From NCBI RefSeq assembly GCF_019578655.1, contig NC_063263.1, positions 5,962,001 to 6,026,000 of the forward strand: a stretch of DNA of 64,000 nucleotides, read 5' to 3'. Below are positions 21,601 through 34,109 of this stretch, one piece after another. This stretch comes from Ricinus communis (lineage: Eukaryota > Streptophyta > Magnoliopsida > Malpighiales > Euphorbiaceae). The notes under the pieces are model-generated. The model made no database searches, was not told the DNA's origin, and worked only from the letters and a program-made list of their open reading frames with translations. The position numbers were made by a program, and so were the translations under genes. Position 1 is the first letter of the stretch, and every line of letters starts with the position of its first letter.

Positions 21601-23889
21601 TTGTACAACAGATGGTTGTGCTGGCTCCACAATCTTGCAGGCAATTGATGATGCAATTAAAGATGGAGTTGATGTAATCTCCATTTCTATAGGGTTGAGT
21701 TCAATTTTTCAATCAGATTACCTGAATGACCCTATTGCAATTGGTGCATTTCATGCACAACAAATGGGTGTTATGATAATATGTTCTGCTGGAAATGATG
21801 GACCTGACCCTTATACTATTGTCAATTCAGCTCCTTGGATTTTTACTGTTGCAGCTTCTAATATTGATAGAGATTTCCAATCTACTATGATTCTTGGAAA
21901 TGGGAAGACTTTTAGAGTAAGATATTCATTTATTGACTAGTGAATTAACTATTTAATAGTCCTATGATCGAATATTTGTCTCATAACAGATAACGCGATA
22001 ATTTTCTTTTTTATTCCTATATCTTTTATCCATTTTAATTTTTATTTTAGGGATCCGCCATTAATTTCTCAAACCTCAAACGGTCAAGGACTTATCCTCT
22101 TGCATTTGGTGGAAATGCTGCTGCTAATTTTACTCCTGTATCAGAAGCAAGGTTATTGATCTTTCTATGCATAATTGAGCATGTTTCCCGTATCTGCATA
22201 ATTGTAAAATTATGATAATCAATAACAAGAAAATAGACTATGCTTATAGAATGCTCTCACTCTTCATTTAGTAAAATCCTTTTAATGCAGGAATTGCTAC
22301 CCAGGATCATTAGACAGGGCGAAAGTTGCTGGGAAGATTGTGGTCTGCATAGACAATGATCCAAGTATTCCAAGGCGAATCAAGAAATTAGTTGTGGAAG
22401 ATGCCAGAGCCAAAGGGTTGATTTTGATCAATGAGGTTGAAGAAGGTGTACCCTTTGATTCAGGTGTTTTCCCATTCGCAGAAGTTGGCAATATTGCAGG
22501 AACTCAGCTCCTTAAATACATAAATTCTACGAAGTAATCAGGAATTACTATCAGATTTTCTACAATCTACAGAAAAAGATTTCCACTAATCTCTCTGTCA
22601 TGATCATTGATTTCCTGTATCTTTACAGAAAGCCAACTGCAACAATCCTTCCAGCTGTTGACGTTCCACGCTACAGACCAGCACCCGTAGTTGCATATTT
22701 CTCTTCCAGGGGACCTGCACAGCTTACAGAAAACATCCTGAAGGTTATTTTCTGCACATACACATTCAAATTCATAATATATCAATGGGCTCCATATGGA
22801 CTATGACCAAGTTTGGCATTTATCTTTCGACAACTATGCACAAAAGTAGAGACAAAAAATGGCAACTTATTGCAAAAACTAATAGTATACCTTTTCTCAA
22901 TAGTTGCGTCTTGGCTTTTTGAACCATATGCACAGTTGTGCCAAACTGGGCCTTTATATTATGTGGCAGTGCATTCTGTTGACAAGATAAATCTATACAG
23001 ATAATTATTAACGCAATTTAGCTATTCAGCCAGATATAATGGCTCCAGGAGTGGCCATTTTAGCTGCCATAACTCCCAAAAATGAGTCAGGAAGTGTTCC
23101 GGTTGGAAAGAAGCCAGCAGGATATGCAATAAGATCTGGCACATCAATGGCTTGTCCTCATGTTACAGGAGCTGCTGCATTCATTAAGTCCGTTCATCAA
23201 GGATGGAGTTCTTCCAGGATAAGATCCGCACTTATGACAACAGGTATATTTTTAAGAGCTGAAACACTTCTGTTTCTCAGCGAATTATTATTCAGTGCAC
23301 TCGAATAGGCGATTGACTATTTGTCTTTCTTTCTGCAGCAAATATTTATAACAATATGGGGAAACCCTTGACAAATAGTTCAAGTTCATATTCGAATCCG
23401 CATGAAATGGGGGTTGGAGAAATAAACCCACTTAGTGCTCTTGATCCAGGGCTTGTCTTCGAAACAACAACTGAAGACTATCTTCAATTCCTTTGTTACT
23501 ATGGGTACTCAGAGAAAAACATAAGATCAATGTCTAACACAAACTTCAACTGTCCAAGAGTCAGCTTTGACAAACTAATCTCCAACATCAATTATCCGTC
23601 AGTCTCCATCAGCAAACTCGATAGACACCAACCTGCCAGGACCGTTAAAAGAATTGTTACTAATGTTGGTTCCCCAAATAGCACATATGTTACTACACTC
23701 CAAGCCCCTCAAGGACTAGAAGTAAAGGTTACACCAAAGAAACTTATTTTCAAAGAAGGAGTATCAAGAAAGTCTTTCAAGATATCCTTCAATGGCAAGA
23801 TGGCAACAAAGGGCTACAATTATGGGTCTGTGACTTGGGTTGATGGTACACATTCTGTTCGTCTGACGTTTGCAGTATATGTTGAATAG
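18655..23889 (+). CDS. Subtilisin-like serine protease, SBT5 type
   Basis: This is a secreted plant subtilase that would cleave apoplastic proteins or propeptides after its own I9 prodomain is removed. Eleven exons join in phase: 18655-18750, 18916-19025, 19116-19213, 20358-20510, 20997-21108, 21376-21916, 22051-22151, 22291-22533, 22629-22743, 23030-23243 and 23339-23889, giving 777 residues, normal for the family. It has a hydrophobic signal peptide (1-25) and a prodomain with YIVYMGS and [10 protein letters not shown]. The catalytic triad is Asp151 (VIDTG), His225 (GHGTHTAS) and Ser562 ([10 protein letters not shown]), with SAGNDGP as the oxyanion site. A PA-like insert and a C-terminal fibronectin-III-like domain ([19 protein letters not shown]) follow. 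It most resembles Arabidopsis SBT5.1/SBT5.2. An in-frame ATG 69 bases upstream (18586) could add 23 residues but would bury the signal peptide. Confidence 0.93.
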
Positions 23890-24324
23890 TAAGAAGAAGA
23901 AGAAGTGAAAATGGATGAACAAAGATTGTGAAAAGAAGGACTATTTTTATAGAATTCGGAGTCATAATTTTTGGAAGGATAGAGTTTCCTGTTCTTTGTA
24001 GTTTTTTCTTTTCTTTTCTTTTTCTGTTCCTTCCTTTTCTTGAACCTACAGAACTGAATTTCATCACTGTAATGAATACAGTAAGAGTCCAGGGCTAAAC
24101 AGAACTGATTCTTTGTTATATTCTTTCTGTTACAGTGTAACTAACAGGAATAAACACGTTTTTTGCTGTTTATTTTCATGTTTACTTTGCATTCTTCCTT
24201 CTTTTCGTCCCTCCTTTCCTCTGCAAATTTATTTCTTATTCATGAATTCCGCAAAAAATTTACCTTCAAAAATTTTATGGTAAAATTCTCTTTTTTCATT
24301 TTTATTTATTGATTTTATTTGATT
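23890..24324. other. 3' flank of the subtilase gene
   Basis: This is a likely 3' UTR with pyrimidine-rich and T-rich stretches and no reading frame of note. It ends where the LINE fragment begins. Confidence 0.4.
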
Positions 24325-24658
24325 TGCTCACAGCAGATTTACCCACAGCATTTTTCTTACTACGACTGCTGAATCTGGATTGGATTGTGACGACCAGCCA
24401 TGTCTACCGTGAGGCAAAGAAATGTGTAGATCATCTAGCCAATCTCGGTCATGTTTACAGTTTTAGGTGTCATGGGCTGTCTTCTCCTGTCCTCGTGATC
24501 ATGTTGGTCTTATTATTCAGGACATGATTGGAGTGTCCTTTGCGCGAACCTGTCTAGAAGAGTTTGTTTTAGGCCTTTGGCCTCCCACTTGTTTACAAAA
24601 AGGAGTAATTTATTTACGGATCAAAGTGCAACAACGTTCTCAAATAAATAAATTTTGA
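24325..24658 (+). pseudogene. LINE retrotransposon 3' fragment (RNase H domain)
   Basis: The reading frame around 24,375-24,470 gives DWIVTTSHVYREAKKCVDHL followed by ANLGH, the characteristic C-terminal RNase H motif of plant non-LTR retrotransposons (the YREAN-C-D-LAN-G signature). A frameshift then moves to the overlapping frame with GVSFARTCLEEFVLG, which resembles the usual tail of the same ORF. Only the 3' end is present, as is typical of 5'-truncated LINE copies. Confidence 0.7.
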
Positions 24659-24689
24659 TGCTCCACTACTTCTTTAAAAAACAAATATT

Positions 24690-25450
24690 TGCAGTCAAAA
24701 AGAAATTTTTATACGATTCTTTTTTTCAGAATTTTATTAGAAAAAAATATTTCAAAAATATATTTATAAGGTACTCAAAAAATATTTTTAAAAATTTTAT
24801 ATTATTATGATTTTATCTTTTATTTTATATCTTTTAAAATTTCATAAAAAAAATAATAAAAATATAAATAAAAAAGATACTCAAAATATACTATAAGAAA
24901 GGATATTATTTTTACTTTATATTATTATGAATTCAGTTTTTATTTTAGATCATTTTATTTTTTTCATAATTTCGTCAAAAAAAAAAAACTAAAAAATACC
25001 TAAAAGATATCAAATAATTTTCTTTTTGTTTTAACTTATATTATTATGAATTTATTTTTTAGCATTTCATTCAAAAAAAGATTCTAAGAGTATACCTATA
25101 AAATATCAATAGGATATGATTTTAACTTATATTACTATGAAATCATCCAAATGATGGATATTTATCGTTTTTATTTTATATCTTTATATTTGATATTCAT
25201 GAATTTAATGATATTACATGTTTTTTTATAGCAATTATTGTTATTTCGATGAAATGAAACTGTGTGTTTCAAAGAATATACTATGATATACCATAAATAT
25301 ATCAATTGAAGTTTAAAATATATGAAGATATAATTAAAATAAAATTTTAAAATATATTTAACAGTAATAAAAATATATTAAAAATATATCAATAAAATAT
25401 CACAATGATACTACAATGCAGTTCCAAAAAAACTATAGAAATAATCTTTT
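24690..25450. repeat. AT-rich degenerate tandem repeat
   Basis: A unit of about 110-120 bp recurs three to four times between about 24,780 and 25,160. Each copy has TTATATTATTATGA, then a TTTTATTTTA-type stretch, CATTTCATTCAAAAA or a variant, and a TACCTAAAAGATATCAA-like end. The copies are strongly diverged. AT-rich filler follows to 25,450. No coding content was found. Confidence 0.5.
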
Positions 25451-26319
25451 TGAAAAAAATTTAAAATAGAATTTGAAAAAAGATCATAAAAAGAAAAGTC
25501 ACTGTAAAAGAAAAATTTACGCATACTTTCCCGTAAAATATGTAAAATGTTCCTAAAAAAGGGCAATGCTATTAAAGTACAAGAGGCTAAGTATGTATTA
25601 GTTTCTCTTTTTCTCTTTAAGGGTGTTGTGTTTGGTTGAAATTTATTGAAAAATTCATTTAATTTAAGAAAAATACATAAGGGAGAAGTAAAATAGAAAT
25701 GATGAAGTTAAAGGATATATTTTAGTGGGGGTATATCCATATTATAGAGAAGACTCTGCTGAAATTTTAGTAGAATTTTAGAGGGAAAATAACATCCCTA
25801 AAAATAAAAATAAAAGTTTTGTATAAAACTATAATTAATAACTTAGTAATTTTATTATTTTTTGAGATAAAATATTATCAGAACAAAAGTGATTAAAATA
25901 TTTAAAAAGTTTTAAAATTAGATTTAAATTCTTAAAAAAATCTAATAGTAGTAGGGATAAAAGAATATTTCTACAAATTGAAAATCATAGAATGTTGTTC
26001 GGTGTCTTTCTCACTGGAGAGTAAGAGGTCACTAAATTGTCTAATGTGGATAGTTTGGAAATGTGTTACCCATAAAAAGACTATTTGGCGTTATCTTTTT
26101 CATATGTAGATTAATCCACAGTATACCTTTTTGTTCTTCGTGTGCATATTGGAATATGCGATAACTCATATTCTATTTTGTGCACTCGGAGAACTGAGGG
26201 GAGATGTTGCCAAATTTTTTACGAATGTGCTAATAATGTTAAACAATTGAACGTATGATGCACGTCCGAGCTTGCGTCAGGACAAGAACGACTAATGGAC
26301 CATTTGCAAAATAAAAATA
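25451..26319. other. AT-rich intergenic DNA
   Basis: I see no gene, repeat boundary or structural RNA here. Base composition becomes less AT-rich from about 25,980 toward the CACTA-type remnant. Confidence 0.4.
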
Positions 26320-28180
26320 AGATCTGATGTGGATGTTCTAGAGACTGCATCATCAGCTCTAACACCATCATTTGAGGAGGATCAGTTGAACGTATATGCG
26401 CTAGTACAATTAGATGAAGATTTGATATCCTTAAATGATGTGGATGGTGGGTTAATAGAACTTTAAGTTGAAACTGGCAGTAGTGATGATGACTTGGAAC
26501 TTGATTCGGAAACAGAAAATCGGAATAAAGAGTTAGATAATAGTAATACTTAGCCATATAAGTTATTTTTCTATAATTAACTCATATGTATTATGAATTT
26601 TATTTATTTTATGCTATTTTTACATCGAGTGCTTCATATATTTTTTTAAGCTTCTTATGTTGTTTAAAATAAAATAAAAATGTTTGCAATATTGGAAAAT
26701 GAAGTAATTTAGATGACAGACAAACGTCCTCGTAAGGATCGTCGCAAACAACCTACACCACCACCCTTACCTCCTATCATGGATACATTCTAGACACATT
26801 CTTCTACACCCACCTCTACATCCAGTTTGCTTTTACCATCCTCCACTACCCCCATAGATTCTTAACCTTTTACTATTATTTTACTGTCCACCACTGGTTC
26901 ATCACTCACTACTGTTCCATTTCCCACTACATCTATGCTGCCACTTGAGGGGACCTTACTTTTCGGATCATCATCATGGAGTTTGAAGCCCCGGATATAG
27001 ATTGAGAACGATATATAATCAAATTTATCATTTTTATGATATTGATAATTACTGTAAATATATTCAATATTCTTTTCTAAACTAACTACATTAAATTTCC
27101 TGTATACAGGCTGGTATCCTTTCATCTCTGCTCGGTGAGGGCCACAAAGATTTTCAAGAACGCCATAAAGCATGAGGGGTACGCATAGCGATTCGTGCCT
27201 AAGGCGACGAAGGACTCGTACTTCACGGAGTGAAAGGTATAAATATTATAATTATTTAGTACTTCTTTATTTACAAATAATTAATATTAACATTTTTTTT
27301 ATTTTGCAGAAATTTTTCACCTAGGACTTGAGGCACAAGGACAAGCTCTGACCTGCTTGCGATAGGTAGGCAACTGAAAGATACCGCGACATGGTATTCT
27401 ACTGGAAGAGGAGCGGGAAGCTATCTCCTGGGCCTACTGGACAGACTACTAAAAGAGGCCTGAGGTAAAGGCAACCTGTGAGATCCATAGCAAGACCATC
27501 TCAGTAAGGTTGTCGGCCCTCATAAAGGCCCTACTCGTCACACTGTTGGGTCGAGGTCGACCATCAACCACCCAGAGCACTGGTAAGAATGAATATTTTG
27601 TACTTTATTTACAAGTTTTAATTAAATTTGTAATAGATAATAATTTTTAATCTAACTATCTTCTTTTGTTTAAGCTAGAGAGTTGGATCATGAGCCCTCG
27701 CGCCTACATTGCCGTACGATATGAAGACCGATGGTCGACATCATATGAAAGTCCCATATGGTTAAGTTACTTAAATATATTATTTTTCAATTGATTCCCG
27801 CTGTTATTAAGATCTTGTTAAAGGCCGCATGTGCAAATCTACATATAACTATCGGCCTCGGCCAATGACGAGTTCTTCGATCCTCCGTTGACATGTCATG
27901 GCCGTAGATGTCGGCGTTGTCAGCGGGGAGAACATGACATATAGTATATATGGGGCCTCGATTTCCGCGGAAGGCGCATGACATGAGATATGGCGGATGC
28001 CGGATTAAAGTACGGCAGCATTGCGGATCTCAGTGGATGATCACGACATTTTGCATGTTTGGTGTTGGCTTCGTTCCACCACATGTGCTTACTCCAGCCG
28101 GTGCATCTGCGACTACTACCCCGGATCCTCCGGCTCAAGACCATAGCGACTCCTCCTCTTCCACTGCCTTCGATTAGAGA
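26320..28180 (+). mobile_element. Probable CACTA (En/Spm) transposon remnant
   Basis: The plus strand reads as two decayed ORFs in series. The first piece ends at 26,551 and is acidic (SFEEDQLNVYALVQLDEDLI, then DDDLELDSETENRN), resembling the C-terminal tail of a tnp2-type transposase. The second starts at 26,715 with MTDKRPRKDRRKQPTPPP and includes ERYRDMVFYWKRSGK, similar to the plant transposase_24 companion protein. It seems to end near 28,176 with a Pro/Ser/Asp-rich tail (DPPAQDHSDSSSSTAFD). Several stops break both. GC content is clearly higher than in the flanks. Terminal CACTA repeats were not found, so the ends are approximate. Confidence 0.45.
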
Positions 28181-28962
28181 CTTTTCTATTTATACTTTAC
28201 TTTATTATTTTTTGTACAGTATTTTGACTTTGCATTTGTTATATATAATTATTTATATTTTCCAATTTCATTATTCTTATTTCATCATCAATTCTTGAAA
28301 TATGCTAATTAATTTAAAAATTTAAAAATACTAATTAATTTATAAAATTAATATATGTGTTTAGCAATATATGATTTTAAAAGTAAATTTTAATTTATTT
28401 TAATTAATTAACTGTGTTATATTTTTATTCCAATAGGTGCTTGAGAAAGTTGTCAGAATTGTGAGTTAAAGTCATATAGCTATGCTCAACCAAGGCATAT
28501 CACATAAATATTTTCCTATTTTTTGTTTTCGATTTATACTAGTGTGCACGCGGTTCTGATGCAATCCATCAGGGGGCAATGTTCTATTGTCGCATTTTTC
28601 CAAAGTTACAGTCATAACATCAATAATATTTAAAAAATGACACAAGTCACAAGCAAACATAATAGAATATGATTAATGTATAATTTCTAAGGATTAGTGT
28701 GAGCATTTAATTAGGAATGTAACTTATGAATCAATAAATCAATAAAAAAATTATAAAATTACATATAAGCTTAAATTTTATGTGTCAAATAATAATTACA
28801 CATACCAAAATAAAAATTTATATATAAAAAATTAAGCATACATGTCAAAAAAAATTTAGATCTCATAATTAATATTATATATATATATATTTAATATTTT
28901 TTTGACATGTGTGTTTAATTTTTGATGCATAGAATTTTTATTTTGACATGCATACTTATTTG
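28181..28962. repeat. AT-rich spacer and left part of the dispersed AT-rich repeat
   Basis: This is AT-rich DNA without genes. From about 28,700 it belongs to the same dispersed repeat as 10,850-11,450 (TTTGACATG and ATTTTTATTTTGACATG phrases), which the solo LTR interrupts at 28,963. A short TA run lies near 28,876-28,892. Confidence 0.45.
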
Positions 28963-30431
28963 TGTTGATAGATGTATGATAACCTATTTGTGTAGCTACA
29001 ATCTAAGACAGTGAACCTATCAATGCAGACTAGCACTAACAGTGAGTATCAATGTCGTATTCTTGGGTAAGGGTGATCCTAGAACTACTACAACGTTTTA
29101 TGATATCTAAACCTAACAAAATCAATGAAGTTGTTATTCTATAATTAAATGTAAGCAAATGGTCAACTAAGTGTCAGACAGACTGAAAGGATTTAGTGAA
29201 ACAATTAAAGGAAAAAGCAAACCCAAAGGGACCTAAACTAGTTGGATTTTAGTGAAGATAGAGATTATACTGATTACCAATTGCAATTACCCGTGGGTGA
29301 ATTCTTAACTGAATTTGGTTTCCCTCTCGAGATAACCGAATTCCTAAACCTAAGAACCTAAAGTAGAAATCTCTTCCTAACAATCGATTATTTATTAGCA
29401 TTAAGTTTTAACTCGCCTCTATTAAGCTTTGTTAATTCTTAATCCGACTAGTTAATTATTCTTATCTCTAAATGATCATTAACCGGTTCTTGCTATTCAA
29501 ATTTTCAATTACTAAATAAATTTCTCAATTACATAAAGCAATCTAAACACCACAACTCACAACGTCTCATGAAAAATGTGATTTCTCATTAATAATGAAA
29601 GCAAGAAGAGACAAGTATTAATAATACATTAAAAATAATCCAACGACATAGGAACCCCAATGGGTTTAACAAATTTAGTTACTCATACTAATAAGCAACA
29701 CAAAGTAAAGAACAAATTCAGAAAAGTAAAAATTGAAAGCATGTACACCCTTCTTCTTCAAGTTGGATGAAAAATCCTAAATTTCAATTCCGAATGATGA
29801 ACCCTAAATTGCCTCTTGAATGCCTCCAAATCTCCTCTTGATCTTCAATTTGATGTTAAAACCAATTTAATCCTTCCTTCAGTAGATGAAATACTCTCCT
29901 AAAGTCGAATATTGAAGTCTGGAAAAAGATGGCTTATGCATGTATGTGTAAAATCAAGTCAAAAAATTGAATCCTAACTCAATAAATCGCATTTGCCTAT
30001 ATAAATCTCGCAGTACGGCCGTAGTCAAGCCCGTGCTCATCAGCACAGGCGGAGTCCAGGCCGTGCTGGACCTCCACATCCCGCAACTTAAGGCTTCTTT
30101 CTGGCCGTTCTCTAGTTTAGGTCGAGCCACCACGAGCCAGCGCGAGGCCGTGTGGTTCAAACTGTGTGCTAAACCGGCACTCGAGTCGTCGATGTGATGG
30201 TTCAACACGCCGTAGTCGGCCTCAACCTTGGAATGCTAGTCCTTGCTCAATTTTGATGGATTCCTATTCAGAGAATCGATTTATTTCCTTCACCAATTCG
30301 ATAATGTCCATAATACTGACATAAAACATGAAAGGAACCAAAACACAGGTGATTCTGGCATAAATCAAGATAACTATGCACAAAAATATAACTAATTGGG
30401 CATATAAACATGTATAAAATAATGCACATCA
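28963..30431. mobile_element. Solo LTR, probably of a Gypsy element
   Basis: This 1,469-bp stretch begins TGTTGATAGATG and ends ATGCACATCA, so it has TG...CA termini. It sits within an AT-rich repeat that continues on both sides. The motif TACTTATTT lies just outside each end (28953-28961 and 30435-30443), consistent with duplicated target sequence, though longer than the usual 5 bp. There is no pol coding sequence or second LTR, so this looks like a product of LTR-LTR recombination. The sharply GC-richer patch at 30,010-30,200 (ACGGCCGTAGTC, GCCGTGCTGG) is typical of large plant Gypsy LTRs. Orientation is not fixed by the sequence. Confidence 0.6.
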
Positions 30432-31870
30432 ATGTACTTATTTTTTACATATGAGATTCAAGTTTATGGGTAAATTTTATAATTTTTTTATTAATTTATT
30501 AATTAATTAGTTACATTCCTAATTAAATACTGACTATAATCCTAAAAATAATATGTTAATTATACTTTAATATTTTATTAAGTAATAAATAGTTTTCTAA
30601 TCAAATAATAATACTAATTCTATTCTAAGAAATAGAATATTAATTATATTTTAATATTTTTTTAGCTAATAAATTAATTTTCTAAATAGATAATACTTCT
30701 AATTTTAAAAGATAAAATTTCAAATTTTATTTTTTAATATTATATTCAATAATGATTAAGTCTTTAATTAAATAATAATTTTTATCTTAAGAAAATAGTA
30801 ATATCAATTATATTGATAGTATATAATATTAAAATTAATTAACAAATATTTTTAAAATAATTTGTATATTACTGCACTAATAAATATTTTTAAAATATTT
30901 AGAAATAGTTAGTTTGCTATTATTTTTTAAAATATTATAAATTAATATTAAATATTAAAATTTTTATTAAATTGTATCTATCAATTTGAATTTATAATCG
31001 AAATAATGATAACGATCATGTAACACACGGATAAACGACTAACTGTTTTAAATGTTAAATACAGAAAAATGCACCCTATAAATCAAATGCAACCTTTTTA
31101 ATAAGGATTCTTTATAGAAATAATTTTTATATATAATAATAATTATATTTTTATTTCAAAAAAATTATAAAAATACTCTTTTCAGAATAACATATCTACA
31201 AAGATATGTTCAAGTCAAATATCTTAAACATTAACTAAACATTAATTATATTAAAAATATTTTAAAAAAGTAAATATCAAGTAAAACCAATCAAAAATCA
31301 ATAAAAATGACTAATTATAAAAAAATATTAAGTAAATAAAAAATAAATAAAACTAATGAATAAAATCAAAATTCAAATAAATACTATATTAAAAAATAAA
31401 TAAAAAATCAATCAAATATAAATTATATTCCTTTTACATCAATTAAATACTAATTAAATATTAATAAAAATATTTAAAGTAAATATGTAATATTTTAAAT
31501 TTTTCTGATTTACTATTAAAAGTTTAGCATTTTTTAAAATTTATTTAATGTTAACAAATCTGTTAATCATAAACATTTTAATTAGTTATTATTTTAATAT
31601 ACATTCGTGTGTCTTCTTAAGAATTATATATCACGTGGATCACATGGACACCTGATGTTTTCTTTTAGAGTTAGATTAAGGGAGGTCTAACGTCTGTTAA
31701 GTCCCGTTGACATGGACTACCCACCTACTGACTTTACAATCTTACAAATATATATTATAAATAATTGTTTATAATATTACTTAAAGATAATTCTTTATTT
31801 CTAAAATAATAAAATGAGTCAGAATTTAATTATCCACAATCTTAACCTCTCGTCATTTCCAGTGTCACCA
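30432..31870. repeat. AT-rich repeat continuation and spacer
   Basis: Bases 30,435 to about 30,930 continue the dispersed AT-rich repeat (ATTCAAGTTTATGGGTAAATTTTATAA split by small changes, CTATAATCCTAA, AATAAATAGTTTTCTAATCA). The rest is AT-rich spacer with no reading frame of note. Confidence 0.45.
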
Positions 31871-31871
31871 T

Positions 31872-33205
31872 CTTTAGGGTTGAGTACGGATCGATTATCT
31901 ATAAATCACCAGTACTATACCCAACCTCGATTCTTTTAAAATTGAAGATACCAGTACTGTACAAAACATAAAAGGATCCGTACCGTATTATACCAATTTT
32001 TACGATTAAATATAGTTCGGTTCGGTGCTATTTTTGGTTCTAAAAAATTTTAAAAAATACAATTTTAATCTCATATTTAATCAATTATATTTTGAAAAAA
32101 TATGATTACTAACGTAAAGAAAGTAGCATAAAAATCTGAATTAAAATTGCAATCACATTCTTAACAACCTGTTTTGCAATTCAGTCACTTATAAGTATAA
32201 CAATTTATTCAATGTTCAAATACAAACCATTAAAATATATGTTATTGCTAGCATAAAAACATCTTGCAGATGGCAATCATTAAAATAAAATATTTTTCAC
32301 AGTTGCAGCCAACAATCTACCCATCAAAAAGAAAAATATCCGGGACTGAACAACGACGACATAGTTATGGGAAGAAAGAGCGCTAAAGAGGAAGACGTCT
32401 ACGCAAGCCAATTCTTGCTTCTGGATTTTTGCGAGCCAATTGTGTGTGGCGCTAAAGAGGAAGACGTCTAGGCGAGAAAATTTCTTCCTTCTTTCTTTTG
32501 ATTTTCTGTCTAGAAATTTGCCTTAGGGATTTTGTCTTTCAGAATTGAAAATTGAGAGGTGCAGCGGTGTGTTCCAAAAAGGATCTTATCTACGCGAGCG
32601 AATTTCTTCCTTTTTCCTTTTGATTTTCTATCTGAATTGAGATTTTAAGTGATTATTTTCCCGAATTGCAAAAGGAGAGTTTTTCTATTCATTCTGTTGG
32701 TGTATGCCATATATATATGGGGTAAGTAAGAATTATAAAATTATAAATTTAGTATGGTAAAGATAGTATATGATATATTAATATATAACTTATATTTCTT
32801 TTATAGAGTATAAAGTACATTATAATATTATAGTTATTTATAATATGTAGTATTTTTTTTAATTTCGATAATACTTGCTTGAATTATATAAAATAATTTT
32901 TTTTATAAAGTATAAACTATTTTATAATATTATAGTTATTTTTAATAGGTATTATTTATATAATATAAATAATTATTAATAAATATATGTAAAAAATTCA
33001 GTTCTACCTATTTGGTCCTGATCAAGTTATAAGGCAGTTGTTCCGGTGTTATAATTATAATACGGTACTGGTACTAAAGAACCGATTACACCGTAATAGA
33101 AAATAAATTCGGATCAGTTTAATTCAGTTATAAAATTTGGTTATTTTGTTATGGTATTTTAGGTATGGTTATTGATTCCTGACGGGATTTGGATCCATCG
33201 ACCAT
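31872..33205. mobile_element. Possible non-autonomous DNA transposon
   Basis: The left edge (AGGGTTGAGTACGGATCGAT) and the reverse complement of the right edge (AAGGTTAGAATGGTCGATGG) are similar. Both inner flanks contain GGTTCGGT- or GGTACTGGTAC-type phrases seen in hAT-like plant MITEs. The middle contains a GC-richer block with an internal duplication (32,380-32,480). No transposase is present. Target duplications were not resolved, so the call is tentative. Confidence 0.35.
32380..32475. repeat. Direct duplication of a 22-bp segment
   Basis: The 22 bases starting GCGCTAAAGAGGAAGACG occur at 32,380 and again, identically, at 32,449, 69 bp apart. The following sequence (AATTTCTTCC, TTTTGATTTTCT) is also echoed near 32,600. 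Confidence 0.75.
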
Positions 33206-33776
33206 TCTAACCTTACTTACCCTTACAACCACCATTCACATACTAAAATTTCATAAAAAAGAAAAGCTTATCAATTCTTATATTATACCATCATTATACC
33301 CACAAGTATCACCACCACCATGATTAGAATTTGAGTCACGACGGGTTGATCCAAACCATTTAATTTAATTTAAATTCATATTAATATAATTAATATTATT
33401 ATAATCATTAATTGTTTTGTGTTGGTAACCGCTAAGGAAGTTACCAATACAAAGCAAATATAGAAAGTTATTTTAATATAATAACTGCGGCTACACACAT
33501 TGATACATATAATTATATTTTTTCTGAATGTTTGCAACAATTAAGAACTTTGATATTTGAGTTGTGAATATTAAACATAATTTTTTAATAAATTGTATTT
33601 GTGATCTAATGTAGTCATAGAAAAGTAAGTATTTTTTCTTTTAATTACGCATAAATAACAAACATCATTGTCATTTTCACTGATAAAGGGATACAACCAA
33701 ACCACCACTAATAAAACACCATCACTGTTACAAACACAACGCCACCATTACTGCAAAAGCACCACCATATTGTAGT
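33206..33776. other. AT-rich intergenic DNA
   Basis: No gene was found. The last 100 bases are CA/CCA-rich (ACCACCACTAATAAAACACC) and run directly into the truncated Copia element. Confidence 0.4.
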
Positions 33777-33824
33777 TATTAAGCATAACAGAGACACCCA
33801 TGACAGAGGCACCCAAACCAACCC
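33777..33824 (+). repeat. 48-bp copy of the 3' LTR start, upstream of the Copia pol
   Basis: It is identical to 35,824-35,871 except for one base. The two copies diverge right after ACCCAAACCAACCC. It marks the remaining stub of the 5' LTR. Confidence 0.75.
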
Positions 33825-34109
33825 CTCTCATCCCGACACTAGCCTCGCACATCAGACTCCCATTGCCGATGCCACCGAAACCAACGACAACCATGGCCCT
33901 GCAGTATATCCTTCCCCGCCTGTCCCAACCACGGCACAGTCCCTTCCTCACCCACACCCGCATCCTGATATCACATCCTCACCTTCGCTTTCTCCCTCCA
34001 CTAATCAGCCTCTAACCATCGGCTCCCATGTTCCTGTCCCATCCCTTTTGAGAATCCAGACCTGCCAACGCACCACTCCTTCCTCCTCTCTCGCCTCAAC
34101 TCACCCATC

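Noticed and set aside
29954..30208. Overlapping open frames on both strands in a GC-richer patch
   Set aside because: They lie inside the solo LTR and arise from its composition, not from a gene.
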